The position numbers and the translations under genes were made by a program. 64,000 bases of DNA from the NCBI RefSeq assembly GCF_001941865.1, contig NZ_CP016162.1, positions 3,223,501-3,287,500 of the forward strand. Reading direction: 5' to 3'. Below the pieces are notes generated by a model, which was not told where the DNA came from, ran no database searches, and saw only the letters and a program-made list of their open reading frames with translations. Shown in pieces: positions 1-8,679 of the stretch. This stretch comes from Pseudomonas alcaliphila JAB1. Lineage in GTDB: Bacteria > Pseudomonadota > Gammaproteobacteria > Pseudomonadales > Pseudomonadaceae. Position 1 is the stretch's first letter. Each line of letters opens with the position of its first letter.

Positions 1-690
1 GGGACGCTGGGTACGCTGACTGCGCCACTTGACCTCGCTCGGGTCCAGGCGAATCGAACGGCTGACCTGATGCACCGACAGCCCCCACTCGTAACCCTGC
101 ACTGAAATCACGTACTGCAGGCCTTCGCGGAAGTCATCTCGGTAACGGTCCGGCATCACCCAGCGCGCAGTGTCCAGCACCTTCAGGTTACCGGCCTGGC
201 TCGGCAGGATACCGAGGAACCAATCCGGCTGACCGAACAGCGGTGTCAGCTCCTGACCTTCCAGTGGGTAAATCGACCCCAAGCAGATCAATGGCACGGC
301 CAGGGTCAACCCGGCAACGTCGAACAGCAGGCATTCGAACGGCTCCTCGGCCCACGCAGGGCGACCATCGGCCAGCAGCGCAGCCGGCTGCGGCGCCAGC
401 TCGGCAGCGGGAGCAAGCGCCGGCGGCGCCTCGTCGATGAGCGGAGCCTGTGTCGGCGCGAGTAATTCAACCGGCGCGACGTCCACCTGTACCTGCGGTT
501 CAACCACGCTAGCGAGCACAACCGGCTCGACCAGCCGCGCATCGCGCACCTGCTCCTCGAGCACTGCGGCCTCGAACTCGTCGAGGCTGACGGACATCTC
601 CAGTTCGGCGGCGGCCTCCTGTAGCAGCCCGTCAAGGTAGGACTGCAGGGCCAACTGGGAACGCGTGGCGGTGGCGAGGTTACGACTCAT
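1..690 (-). CDS. parP: ParP-like CheW-domain chemotaxis coupling protein (partial, 3' end outside window)
   Basis: The first 230 codons are present and the frame stays open to the window edge, so the C-terminus is missing. It starts at the ATG at 688-690. Residues 1-110 are acidic and Ala/Val/Pro-rich with no recognisable fold. From about residue 115 the sequence looks CheW-like (ECLLFDVAGLTLAVPL, then a GILP segment and a conserved Arg-rich stretch). In Pseudomonas and Vibrio a CheW-like protein follows the ParA-family gene parC; there ParP binds CheA and ParC and keeps chemoreceptor arrays at the pole. The position directly after parC, 86 bases away, supports that assignment. A plain CheW is the alternative, but the long N-terminal extension argues against it. 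Confidence 0.75.
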   Translation of the reverse strand, partial: MSRNLATATRSQLALQSYLDGLLQEAAAELEMSVSLDEFEAAVLEEQVRDARLVEPVVLASVVEPQVQVDVAPVELLAPTQAPLIDEAPPALAPAAELAPQPAALLADGRPAWAEEPFECLLFDVAGLTLAVPLICLGSIYPLEGQELTPLFGQPDWFLGILPSQAGNLKVLDTARWVMPDRYRDDFREGLQYVISVQGYEWGLSVHQVSRSIRLDPSEVKWRSQRTQRP

Positions 691-776
691 GACTGGAACC
701 CGGAATAAGATCTTGACAGCCTATCGGCCGCTGCATGCTCCGACTTGAGTGTCGCAGTTCAACACAGACGCTCATT

Positions 777-1565
777 TCAAGCCACCTGCGCCGCCGCCTG
801 ATGACTCAGAAGATGCTTGAGCAACGCACGATAGGCGATCACCCCACGGCTGCCCGCATCGAACTGCGAGGGCGTGCGCCCTGCCCGGCTGGCATCACGC
901 AAGCGCGTATCGACCGGGATATAGGCCGGCCACAGGTGCTCGGGATAGGTATTGCGCAGCACCCGCAGCGTACTCATGGACGCCTGGGTACGACGGTCGA
1001 ACAGTGTCGGCACGATGGTGTAGGGCAAGGCCTGCTTGCGCGAACGGTTGATCATCGCCAGCGTGGTGATCATGCGCTCCAGGCCTTTCACTGCGAGGAA
1101 CTCGGTCTGCACCGGAATCACCAGTTGCTGGCTGGCTGCCAGGGCATTGACCATCAGTACGCCGAGCAGTGGCGGGCTGTCGATAACGGCATGATCGAAA
1201 TCTTCCCACAGCTGCGCCAGGCTCTTGGCGATCACCAGACCCAGGCCACTCTGCCCCGGCGACTGGCGCTCGAGCGTGGCCAGCGCGGTACTCGACGGCA
1301 ACAGGGAGATATTCTCGTGACTGGTGCTGTGCAGCAGTTGCTTGGGCAGGCCTTGCGGCACATTGCCCTGATGCAGGAACAGATCGAAGCAACTGTGCTC
1401 CAGCGCATCGGGGTCATGACCGAAATAACTGGTCATTGACCCATGTGGATCGAGATCGACCACGACCACACGCTTGCCGGCATCGGCCAACAGGCCTGCC
1501 AGGGCGATGGAGGTGGTGGTCTTGCCGACCCCACCCTTCTGATTGGCTACTGCCCAGACTTTCAT
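777..1565 (-). CDS. parC: ParA-family ATPase of the chemotaxis cluster (ParC)
   Basis: This is a 262-residue P-loop ATPase of the ParA/Soj/MinD superfamily. The deviant Walker A is at residues 10-18 (KGGVGKTTT), and a DSPPLLG switch-like motif lies near residue 130. In polar flagellates the paralogue encoded beside cheA and cheW positions chemotaxis arrays at the cell pole rather than segregating DNA. There is no parB and no parS-like repeat next to it, and its neighbours are motD and a CheW-domain gene, so a chromosome or plasmid partition role is unlikely. The ATG follows a GAGGATGAGAG purine-rich stretch. Confidence 0.85.
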   Translation of the reverse strand: MKVWAVANQKGGVGKTTTSIALAGLLADAGKRVVVVDLDPHGSMTSYFGHDPDALEHSCFDLFLHQGNVPQGLPKQLLHSTSHENISLLPSSTALATLERQSPGQSGLGLVIAKSLAQLWEDFDHAVIDSPPLLGVLMVNALAASQQLVIPVQTEFLAVKGLERMITTLAMINRSRKQALPYTIVPTLFDRRTQASMSTLRVLRNTYPEHLWPAYIPVDTRLRDASRAGRTPSQFDAGSRGVIAYRALLKHLLSHQAAAQVA

Positions 1566-1647
1566 TTTCTCTCATCCTCCCGGCAAGAGGCGCTCAGGCC
1601 GAGAATGGCTGTCGCACGCACGCAGCAGGCGACTGGGATTTGACGGC

Positions 1648-2457
1648 TCACGACTGTGGAACCCCCGACGTAGGCGCTGGTGCAGGTTGCGTGCCAGCCT
1701 CTGACTGCTGGGTCGCGGCACTGCCAGCGCCACGTCGCGTGTCGAGGTTGCGCGAAATCACCAGCACGACCCGGCGATTACGCCCCCTGCCCTCGGCAGT
1801 GGCATTGTCCGCCACCGGCTGGAACTCGCCGTAACCTACGGCAGCCAGACGTGAAGGGTCGACACCATCCATGGCCAGCATACGCACGATGCTCGCCGCG
1901 CGCGCCGAAGACAACTCCCAGTTGGTTGGGTATTGAGCGGTCTGGATCGGCAGGTTGTCGGTGAATCCCTCCACCTTAACCGGATTCTGATAAGGCGCCA
2001 GAATCTTGGCGACCTTCTCGATGATGTCGAACGCCTGATTGTTCGGAATGGCATCACCACTGGGAAACAACAGACTGGAGCTGAGCTCGATCTCGATCCA
2101 CATCTCGTTGCCGCGCACGGTCAGCTGATCACTCTTGATCAGCTCGCCAAATACCTCGCGCACGCTGGAGGCGATGCTTTGCAGGGTCGAATCCGAACTG
2201 GGGTCGTCCATCGAGGTGTTATCAGGCTCACTGGTGCGCGGCCGTTCCTCACCGACCGGAATCGGCTTGATCGAGCGATCGGGCTGATTGAACACGCCCG
2301 TCAGCGACTCCGAGAGGATCTTGTACTTGCCTTCGTTGATCGAGGAAATCGAGTACATCACCACGAAAAAGGCGAATAGCAAGGTGATGAAGTCGGCATA
2401 GGAGACCAGCCAACGCTCGTGATTCTCGTGCTCTTCATGATGCCGCCTGCGTGCCAT
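1648..2457 (-). CDS. motD: Flagellar stator protein MotD (OmpA/MotB family)
   Basis: The protein has 269 residues. A charged His/Glu-rich N-terminus is followed by one membrane span at about residues 18-38, carrying the proton-conducting Asp22 in SYADFITLL. A periplasmic plug or linker comes next, then an OmpA-type peptidoglycan-binding domain at roughly 115-235 with the NWELSSARA signature at 179-187. It pairs with MotC, encoded 12 bases upstream, to form the second stator that Pseudomonas uses alongside MotAB. The last 35 residues are Ala/Pro/Gln-rich and probably disordered. Confidence 0.95.
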   Translation of the reverse strand: MARRRHHEEHENHERWLVSYADFITLLFAFFVVMYSISSINEGKYKILSESLTGVFNQPDRSIKPIPVGEERPRTSEPDNTSMDDPSSDSTLQSIASSVREVFGELIKSDQLTVRGNEMWIEIELSSSLLFPSGDAIPNNQAFDIIEKVAKILAPYQNPVKVEGFTDNLPIQTAQYPTNWELSSARAASIVRMLAMDGVDPSRLAAVGYGEFQPVADNATAEGRGRNRRVVLVISRNLDTRRGAGSAATQQSEAGTQPAPAPTSGVPQS

Positions 2458-2469
2458 GCCATGCCTCCA

Positions 2470-3210
2470 TCAGTCCATGAAGCCTTGCAGCTTCAGTTCG
2501 ATGGAGCGCGGGTTCTCACCCTCGGCGATGGACAGGATGCCCTCCAGCAGCATCTCGCGGTAACGCGACTGGCGCAGCGCGATGGACTTGAGCTTGTTGC
2601 CCATCGGTAGCAGCAGCAGGTTGGCGAAACCGACGCCGTAGATGGTGGCAACGAACGCCACGGCAATGCCGCTGCCGAGCATGCTCGGATCAGCCAGGTT
2701 GCCCATCACGTGGATCAGGCCCATCACTGCACCGATAATACCGATGGTTGGTGCATAACCACCCATGCTCTCGAACACCTTGGCGGCCTGGATATCGCGC
2801 GCCTCCTGGGTATAGAGATCGACCTCCAGAATGCTGCGAATGGATTCCGGCTCGGCGCCGTCGACCAGCAACTGCAGACCTTTGCGCGCATAGGGGTCAG
2901 GTTCGGCATCGGCCACTGCTTCCAGGCCGAGCAGGCCTTCCTTGCGCGCCACCATGCTCCAACCGGTCACACGGTTGATACCGCCGACCAGATCGATACG
3001 CGGTGGGAAGAAGATCCAGCGCATGATGCTCATGGCACGCTTGAACACCTGCACCGGCGCCTGCAGAAAAGCCGCGCCCAGCGTGCCGCCGATGACGATC
3101 AGTGCCGCCGGGCCGTTGAGCAAGGCACCAGCGTGCCCGCCTTCGAGATAATTGCCGCCCAGAATGGCAACGAACGCCAGGATGACGCCAATCAGGCTCA
3201 GTACATCCAT
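2470..3210 (-). CDS. motC: Flagellar stator protein MotC (MotA family)
   Basis: This is a 246-residue MotA/TolQ/ExbB-family integral membrane protein. It starts MDVLSLIGVILAF and has membrane spans near residues 1-20, 30-50, 145-165 and 180-200. The cytoplasmic loop, which contacts FliG, lies between the second and third spans. A second in-frame ATG two codons upstream (3214-3216) exists. I chose 3210 because the GGAA element is better spaced and the length matches the Pseudomonas family. It is the MotA-like partner of MotD and forms the ion-driven stator. Confidence 0.95.
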   Translation of the reverse strand: MDVLSLIGVILAFVAILGGNYLEGGHAGALLNGPAALIVIGGTLGAAFLQAPVQVFKRAMSIMRWIFFPPRIDLVGGINRVTGWSMVARKEGLLGLEAVADAEPDPYARKGLQLLVDGAEPESIRSILEVDLYTQEARDIQAAKVFESMGGYAPTIGIIGAVMGLIHVMGNLADPSMLGSGIAVAFVATIYGVGFANLLLLPMGNKLKSIALRQSRYREMLLEGILSIAEGENPRSIELKLQGFMD

Positions 3211-3235
3211 GCGCATGTTTCCGACTTAGCGTTCG

Positions 3236-4372
3236 TCACTGGCAGGCCTCGGTCAGGTGCCGGCCGATGTCATCCAGGCCGTAGACCGCATCTGCCAGAT
3301 TGGCTTTGACCACGGCCATGGGCATGCCATAGATCACGCAACTGGCCTCGTCCTGCGCCCACACCTGGCTACCGCCCTGCTTGAGCAGGCGTGCCCCCTC
3401 ACGGCCATCGGCGCCCATACCGGTGAGTACCACGGCCAGCACCTTGTCACCGTAGGACTTGGCGGCAGAGCCGAAAGTGATATCGACACAGGGTTTGTAA
3501 TTGAGGCGTTCGTCACCTGGCAGGATTTTTATCGCGCCACGTGCATCGACCATCATCTGCTTGCCACCAGGCGCCAGCAGCGCCAGGCCTGGGCGCAGGA
3601 TATCGCCATCCTCAGCTTCCTTGACCTGAATGCGGCAGAGCTTGTCCAGGCGCTCGGCGAAAGCCTTGGTGAAGGCCGCCGGCATGTGCTGGATCAGAAC
3701 CAGCGGCGCCGGAAAATTGGCCGGAAGCTGGGTCAGCACGCGCTGCAGCGCCACCGGGCCACCGGTCGAGGTGCCGATGGCCACCAGCTTGTAGGCCTTG
3801 CGCTTGGGCGCTGATGACGTAGGAGCTGCGCCACCGGCCGCTGCTGCCGGACGCGCAGCAACAGCGGGAGCCGGTGCAGCAGGTCGCGTCGAGACAGCAG
3901 GACGACTGGTCGGCGCCGCGCTCGGACTAGCCGCAGTCGGCGCCGGAGCCACCGCGGCCGCACTGAAACGGCGGTTGCTGCGCGCGATGCTGTGCACCTT
4001 CTCGCACAGCATCTGCTTGACCTTTTCGGGGTTTCGCGAGATGTCTTCGAAGTTCTTCGGCAGGAAATCCACTGCCCCCGCATCCAGCGCATCGAGCGTG
4101 ACGCGGGCGCCTTCATGAGTCAGCGAGGAGAACATCAGCACCGGCGTCGGACAGCGCTGCATGATGTTTCGAACCGCAGTGATGCCATCCATCATCGGCA
4201 TCTCGTAATCCATGGTGATCACGTCGGGCTTGAGCGCCAACGCCTGATCGATGGCTTCCCGCCCATTGGTGGCCGTGCCCACGACCTGAATACTGGGGTC
4301 AGCAGACAGAATTTCCGACACGCGCCGACGGAAGAAACCGGAGTCGTCTACCACCAAGACCTTGACTACCAT
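3236..4372 (-). CDS. cheB: Chemotaxis response regulator protein-glutamate methylesterase CheB
   Basis: The protein has 378 residues. The N-terminal receiver domain (3-120) carries the phospho-acceptor Asp55 in ITMDYEMP. An Ala/Pro-rich linker of about 60 residues (138-195) leads to the CheB methylesterase domain with the catalytic triad Ser202 (GTSTGG), His229 (IQHMP) and Asp322 (GMGADG). It removes methyl groups from chemoreceptors and, with CheR encoded elsewhere, sets adaptation. The ATG at 4370-4372 has AGGAG five bases upstream; a GTG two codons earlier is too close to that site. The hairpin between cheA and cheB lies immediately upstream. Confidence 0.96.
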   Translation of the reverse strand: MVVKVLVVDDSGFFRRRVSEILSADPSIQVVGTATNGREAIDQALALKPDVITMDYEMPMMDGITAVRNIMQRCPTPVLMFSSLTHEGARVTLDALDAGAVDFLPKNFEDISRNPEKVKQMLCEKVHSIARSNRRFSAAAVAPAPTAASPSAAPTSRPAVSTRPAAPAPAVAARPAAAAGGAAPTSSAPKRKAYKLVAIGTSTGGPVALQRVLTQLPANFPAPLVLIQHMPAAFTKAFAERLDKLCRIQVKEAEDGDILRPGLALLAPGGKQMMVDARGAIKILPGDERLNYKPCVDITFGSAAKSYGDKVLAVVLTGMGADGREGARLLKQGGSQVWAQDEASCVIYGMPMAVVKANLADAVYGLDDIGRHLTEACQ

Positions 4373-4385
4373 ACACACTCCTAGA

Positions 4386-4410
4386 CGGCGTGGACCTCGG
4401 GTCCACGCCG
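4386..4410 (-). other. Perfect hairpin between cheA and cheB
   Basis: A 10-bp perfect stem (CGGCGTGGAC paired with GTCCACGCCG) with a 5-base loop lies 8 bases after the cheA stop and just before the cheB ribosome-binding site. It has no T-tract, so a simple terminator is unlikely. It may act as an mRNA processing or stabilising element, or lower cheB translation relative to cheA. Confidence 0.6.
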
Positions 4411-4417
4411 CGAAACA

Positions 4418-6637
4418 TCAGAAACGTCGAGCGTAGCGCTTGAGCATGCTCGGTACGTCGAGAATCAACGCGATGCGTCCGTCACCCGTGATCGTGGCGC
4501 CGGACATCCCGGGCGTGCCTTGCAGCATCTTGCCCAGTGGCTTGATTACCACTTCTTCCTGGCCGACCAGTTGATCGACGACAAAGCCGATGCGCTGACT
4601 GCCAACGGTGAGAATCACCACATGGCCTTCGCGCTGACCTTCATGGTAGGCCTGTGGTACCAGCCAGCGCTTGAGATAGAACAGTGGCAGCGCCTTGTCG
4701 CGCACGATCACCACTTCCTGACCGTCGACCACGTTGGTGCGTGACAGATCGAGATGGAAGATCTCGTTGACGTTGACCAGCGGGAAGGCGAAGGCCTGAT
4801 TTTCCAGCATCACCATCAGGGTCGGCATGATCGCCAGGGTCAGCGGCACCTTGATGATGATCTTCGAGCCCTGCCCCTTCTGCGAGAACACGTTGACCGT
4901 GCCATTGAGCTGGGAAATCTTGGTCTTCACCACGTCCATGCCGACACCACGGCCGGACACGTCGGAAATCTCGGTCTTGGTCGAGAAGCCCGGGGCGAAG
5001 ATCAGGTTGTAGCACTCGAACTCGTTGAGGCGATCGGCCGCGTCCTTGTCCAGCAGGCCCTTCTCCACAGCCTTCGCTCGCAGCACGTCGGCGTCCATAC
5101 CCTTGCCGTCATCGGTGATCGACAACAGGATGTGATCGCCTTCCTGCTCGGCGGACAGCACTACGCGCCCAGCACGAGCCTTGCCACTCTTCTCGCGTTC
5201 TTCCGGGGTTTCCACGCCGTGGTCGACAGCGTTGCGCACCAAGTGCACCAGCGGGTCGGCCAGCGCCTCGACCAGGTTCTTGTCGAGGTCGGTTTCCTCG
5301 CCCACCAGCTCAAGGTTGATTTCCTTCTTCAGGTTGCGTGCCAGATCGCGGACCAGACGCGGGAAGCGGCCAAAGACCTTCTTGATCGGCTGCATGCGGG
5401 TCTTCATCACCGAGGTCTGCAGATCCGCGGTGACCACGTCGAGGTTCGACACCGCCTTGGACATCGCCTCGTCGCCGCTGTTGAGCCCCAGGCGCACCAG
5501 ACGGTTACGCACCAGCACCAGTTCGCCGACCATGTTCATGATCTCGTCGAGGCGCGCAGTGTCGACCCGTACAGTGGTTTCCGCTTCGCTCGCGGCCGGC
5601 GCCTTGTCGGCAGCCGGCGCAGGCGCGGCAGAAGCACGAGCGGCAGCAGGCTCAGCCTTGGCTGCTGCGGGCTTGGCAGGTGCGGTGGCCTTGGGCGCTG
5701 CTGCAGGTTTGGCCGCGGCGGCAGGCGCGGGCGCCGGCTCAGCGGGCGGCACGAACTTGCCCTTGCCGTGCAATTGATCGAGCAGCGACTCGAATTCGTC
5801 GTCGGTGATCTCATCACCCGCCGGAGCGAGTGCTGCAGCAACGGCTGCAACCGGAGCAGCAGCTTCGGCGGTGGCCGCGAACTGGCCTTTGCCATGCAGT
5901 TGATCGAGCAGCGCTTCGAATTCGTCGTCGGTGATCTCATCGCCTGCCGCTACGCCAGCAGGCGCAGAAGCGACTACCGCAGCGGCAGGCGTTTCGACCG
6001 TGCCGGCGAACTGCCCTTTGCCGTGCAACTGATCGAGCAGCGACTCGAACTCGTCATCGGTGATCTCATCGCTGGCACTGGTCTGCGCACTCGGGGCGGC
6101 AGCCTGCGCGTCACCCAGCGCATCGAGCAGTTGCTCGAATTCGCTGTCGGTGATGTCGCCCGCGGCAGCGGACGGCGTAGCTGGCTGAGACACCGACACG
6201 GGTTCCGGCTCGGCTTGCTGCACCGGCGTAGGAGCCGCTTCGGCGCCGCCCGGTTCGGCCAGCCGTGCCAATGCCGCCAGAAGTTCAGGCGACGCAGGCG
6301 TCGGCTCGCGGCGCTCACGCACCTCGCCGAACATGCCATTTACTGCATCAAGAGCCTCGAGCACCACATCCATCAGTTCCGAATCGACGCGACGCTCACC
6401 CTTGCGCAGGATGTCGAAGACGTTTTCGGCGATATGGCAGCACTCCACCAACTCGTTGAGCTGGAGGAAACCCGCTCCGCCCTTGACGGTATGAAAACCG
6501 CGAAAGATGGCGTTGAGCAGGTTCATGTCGTCCGGTCGGCTTTCCAGCTCGACTAACTGTTCGGACAACTGTTCGAGAATCTCGCCGGCCTCTACCAGGA
6601 AATCCTGGAGGATCTCTTCATCGGCGCCGAAGCTCAT
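4418..6637 (-). CDS. cheA: Chemotaxis histidine kinase CheA
   Basis: This 739-residue kinase has a P1 phosphotransfer domain at 1-105 with phospho-acceptor His49 (FRGFHTVKGG). Residues 110-350 form a low-complexity Ala/Pro/Glu linker. P3 dimerisation begins near 352, followed by the P4 ATPase (N-box LVRNAVDHG, G-box DDGKGMD) and a CheW-like P5 at the C-terminus. No ordinary P2 (CheY-binding) domain is visible. The linker instead carries four copies of an acidic module built on DEITDDEFE-LLDQLHGKG (residues 160-175, 190-210, 233-253, 275-295). These could bind CheY, CheB or ParP. It phosphorylates CheY and CheB downstream of chemoreceptors. Confidence 0.97.
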   Translation of the reverse strand: MSFGADEEILQDFLVEAGEILEQLSEQLVELESRPDDMNLLNAIFRGFHTVKGGAGFLQLNELVECCHIAENVFDILRKGERRVDSELMDVVLEALDAVNGMFGEVRERREPTPASPELLAALARLAEPGGAEAAPTPVQQAEPEPVSVSQPATPSAAAGDITDSEFEQLLDALGDAQAAAPSAQTSASDEITDDEFESLLDQLHGKGQFAGTVETPAAAVVASAPAGVAAGDEITDDEFEALLDQLHGKGQFAATAEAAAPVAAVAAALAPAGDEITDDEFESLLDQLHGKGKFVPPAEPAPAPAAAAKPAAAPKATAPAKPAAAKAEPAAARASAAPAPAADKAPAASEAETTVRVDTARLDEIMNMVGELVLVRNRLVRLGLNSGDEAMSKAVSNLDVVTADLQTSVMKTRMQPIKKVFGRFPRLVRDLARNLKKEINLELVGEETDLDKNLVEALADPLVHLVRNAVDHGVETPEEREKSGKARAGRVVLSAEQEGDHILLSITDDGKGMDADVLRAKAVEKGLLDKDAADRLNEFECYNLIFAPGFSTKTEISDVSGRGVGMDVVKTKISQLNGTVNVFSQKGQGSKIIIKVPLTLAIMPTLMVMLENQAFAFPLVNVNEIFHLDLSRTNVVDGQEVVIVRDKALPLFYLKRWLVPQAYHEGQREGHVVILTVGSQRIGFVVDQLVGQEEVVIKPLGKMLQGTPGMSGATITGDGRIALILDVPSMLKRYARRF
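5753..6160 (-). repeat. In-frame repeat array in cheA linker (four copies)
   Basis: Three nearly identical 63-bp units lie at 6008-6070, 5879-5941 and 5753-5815, with a shorter degenerate copy at 6113-6160. Ala/Pro-rich spacers of variable length separate them. Each unit encodes DEITDDEFE(S/A)LLDQLHGKG(Q/K)F. Conservation of the nucleotide sequence as well as the peptide suggests recent duplication or gene conversion. Confidence 0.9.
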
Positions 6638-6649
6638 ATTGTGTGCTCC

Positions 6650-7438
6650 TTAGAACCCTAGGCTGGACAGCAGGTCGTCGACATCGTCTTGGTTGGAGGC
6701 GACGTCATCACGCTTATCGGCATGAATCTGCGGACCTTCACCCCGCGATGGCTCTTTTGATTTTTCCTGTTCGGTACGCAGCGCTTCGTGGTCGTGCTGA
6801 ATACCGGCAAAACGGTCGACCTGACTGGCCATGAGCATCAGCTTGAGCAGGTTGCTTTCCACTTCGGTCACCAACTGGGTGACACGCTTGATCACCTGAC
6901 CGGTAAGGTCCTGATAGTCCTGAGCCAACAGAATGTCGTTGAGGTGGCCGGAGAGCTTGGCGCCATCTCGTTCACTGCGGGCAAGGAACAACTCGACACG
7001 CTTGGCCAGCTCGCGGAAGCCGTCGGCACCGATCTCACGGCGCATAAAGCGGCCCCACTCGGCACTGAGGCTCTGCGCTTCGTCACTGAGGTCGTTGACC
7101 AGCGGCGCGCTCTGCTCGACCAGATCCATGGTCCGGTTGGCGGCCTTCTCGGTCATGGTCACGACGTAGTTCAGGCGCTCGGTCGCATCGGCGATCTGCG
7201 ACAGCTCCTGGGCATGCGGCATACGCGGATCGAGCTGAAAATTGACAATGGCGTTGTGCAGTTCACGGGTCAGTTTGCCGACCTCGTGATACAGCCCGCG
7301 ATCGCGGACCTTGTTCAGCTCGTTGATCAGTTGCACCGCGGCGCCGAAATTACCTTGCTCAAGGCTATCGACCAGATCGCGGGCATTGTTTTTCAGGGTC
7401 GACTCGAGGTCACCCAGCGTGGAGTCATCATGTTCCAT
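6650..7438 (-). CDS. cheZ: Chemotaxis protein phosphatase CheZ
   Basis: This 262-residue protein is predicted to be mostly helical. The central region contains LAQDYQDLTGQVIKRV, where the invariant Gln of the CheZ family stimulates CheY-P dephosphorylation. The extreme C-terminus DDVDDLLSSLGF is the amphipathic CheY-binding tail. Its gene sits between cheY and cheA, with 12 and 19 bases to its neighbours, as expected for one transcription unit. CheZ shortens the lifetime of the switching signal at the flagellar motor. Confidence 0.96.
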   Translation of the reverse strand: MEHDDSTLGDLESTLKNNARDLVDSLEQGNFGAAVQLINELNKVRDRGLYHEVGKLTRELHNAIVNFQLDPRMPHAQELSQIADATERLNYVVTMTEKAANRTMDLVEQSAPLVNDLSDEAQSLSAEWGRFMRREIGADGFRELAKRVELFLARSERDGAKLSGHLNDILLAQDYQDLTGQVIKRVTQLVTEVESNLLKLMLMASQVDRFAGIQHDHEALRTEQEKSKEPSRGEGPQIHADKRDDVASNQDDVDDLLSSLGF

Positions 7439-7457
7439 AGCACCCTCGCGGCTGACA

Positions 7458-7832
7458 TCAGCCGTTGACCCGCTCGAAGATCTTCTCGATCTTTTCCTTC
7501 AACACCTGAGCGGTGAAGGGTTTGACCACGTAGCCATTCACACCGGCCTGGGCCGCCTCGATGATCTGATCGCGCTTGGCTTCAGCGGTCACCATCAGCA
7601 CCGGCAGGTGCTTGAGGCGCTCGTCGGCACGTACGGCGCGCAGCAGGTCGATGCCAGTCATGCCGGGCATGTTCCAGTCGGTCACCAGAAAGTCGAAGCT
7701 GCCGCTTTGCAGCATCGGCAGCGCCGAGGTGCCGTCATCGGCTTCCGCGGTGTTGGTGAAACCCAAGTCCCGCAAGAGGTTCTTGATGATCCGTCGCATC
7801 GTCGAGAAATCGTCAACGATGAGGATTTTCAT
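7458..7832 (-). CDS. cheY: Chemotaxis response regulator CheY
   Basis: This 124-residue single receiver domain has an acidic pocket at Asp7/Asp8, phospho-acceptor Asp52 (LVTDWNMPG) and a conserved Lys in VVKPF. When phosphorylated by CheA it binds FliM, whose N-terminal LSQDEIDALLHG peptide is encoded further upstream here, and changes motor rotation. The start at 7830-7832 gives the standard length. The longer reading frame upstream adds 17 residues unlike any CheY. Confidence 0.97.
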   Translation of the reverse strand: MKILIVDDFSTMRRIIKNLLRDLGFTNTAEADDGTSALPMLQSGSFDFLVTDWNMPGMTGIDLLRAVRADERLKHLPVLMVTAEAKRDQIIEAAQAGVNGYVVKPFTAQVLKEKIEKIFERVNG

Positions 7833-7868
7833 GTTCTTGTCCAAGTCGACCTCCGTACAGTCCCAAAC

Positions 7869-7895
7869 GTATTGCGCTTGCAACTACGTCCTTTA
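7869..7895 (-). promoter_or_regulatory. Candidate FliA (sigma-28) promoter for cheYZAB
   Basis: The minus strand reads TAAA, 16 bases, then GCAATAC, about 40 bases upstream of the cheY ATG. It resembles TAAA-N15-GCCGATAA but has a one-base longer spacer and an imperfect -10. FliA control of chemotaxis genes is established in Pseudomonas. Confidence 0.4.
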
Positions 7896-7932
7896 ATCGT
7901 GAAACCGTTTTGCGCCTGCGAGTACGCCGCGT

Positions 7933-8679
7933 TCAGCCAGCGCGCCATTCACTCAGCCGCGAGCGCAAACGCGCCGCGCACTGGCTGTGCAACTGGCTCA
8001 CGCGTGACTCGCTAACCCCCAGCACTTCACCGATTTCCTTCAAGTTCAGTTCTTCATCGTAATACAGCGCCAGCACCAGACGTTCGCGCTCCGGCAAACC
8101 GGCGATGGCGTCGGCCAAGGCCGCCTGGAAGCGTTCGTCTTCGAGGTCCCGCGAAGGTTCGAGGTGAGTGTGTCCGGCGTCTTCGTGCAACCCACCATGC
8201 TCACCGTCCTGCAACAGGTCGTCGAAACTGAACAGGCGGCTGCCCAAAGTGTCGCCAAGAATGCCGTAGTAATCCTCCAGACTCAATTGGAGTTCGGCCG
8301 CAACCTCGTGATCTTTAGCGTCCCGCCCGGTTCTTGCCTCAACGACACGAATGGCATCGCTGACCATACGGCTGTTGCGGTGCACCGAACGCGGCGCCCA
8401 ATCACCCTTGCGCACCTCGTCGAGCATGGAGCCGCGAATACGGATACCGGCGAAGGTCTCGAAACTGGCACCCTTGCTGGAGTCGTATTTGCGTGAGGCT
8501 TCGAGCAGGCCGATCATGCCGGCCTGGATAAGATCATCGACCTGCACGCTGGCCGGCAGACGAGCCAGCAGGTGGTAGGCGATGCGCTTGACCAGCGGCG
8601 CATAGCGCTCGATCAGCTGGTGCTGGGAGTCCTGCGCCTGAGCCTTGTTGTACATACGAAGTCCAGAGGCTGCTGTCAT
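7933..8679 (-). CDS. fliA: RNA polymerase sigma factor for flagellar genes FliA (sigma-28)
   Basis: This 248-residue sigma-70 family factor of the flagellar/WhiG class has region 2 (DDLIQAGMIGLLEA), region 3 and a C-terminal helix-turn-helix (LKEIGEVLGVSESRVSQLHS). It starts MTAASGLRMYNKAQ at the ATG at 8677-8679, which overlaps the fleN stop as ATGA and so suggests translational coupling. It directs late genes such as fliC; two sites in this window (37950-37975 and 34091-34116) have its consensus. FlgM, its antagonist, is not in the window. Confidence 0.97.
   Translation of the reverse strand: MTAASGLRMYNKAQAQDSQHQLIERYAPLVKRIAYHLLARLPASVQVDDLIQAGMIGLLEASRKYDSSKGASFETFAGIRIRGSMLDEVRKGDWAPRSVHRNSRMVSDAIRVVEARTGRDAKDHEVAAELQLSLEDYYGILGDTLGSRLFSFDDLLQDGEHGGLHEDAGHTHLEPSRDLEDERFQAALADAIAGLPERERLVLALYYDEELNLKEIGEVLGVSESRVSQLHSQCAARLRSRLSEWRAG

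Noticed and set aside
735..1439. Long plus-strand open frame opposite parC
   Set aside because: It is antisense to a clear ParA ATPase gene and its His/Gln/Arg-rich product has no domain. High-GC Pseudomonas DNA creates many such frames; other plus-strand frames (for example 4754-6556, 24619-26364, 17207-18754) were dropped for the same reason.
777..1565. Possible chromosome-partition parA with nearby parS
   Set aside because: No ParB gene and no parS-like inverted repeat are adjacent. The motD and CheW-domain neighbours identify the chemotaxis ParC instead.
4754..6556. 600-codon plus-strand frame opposite cheA
   Set aside because: It mirrors cheA codon structure (repeats included) and encodes Arg/Gly/His-rich low-complexity sequence with no start signal. 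Coding evidence is entirely on the minus strand.
7869..7875. Strong sigma-28 -10 for cheY
   Set aside because: GCAATAC deviates from GCCGATAA and the spacer is 16 bases, so it is kept only as a weak candidate, not as a firm promoter.
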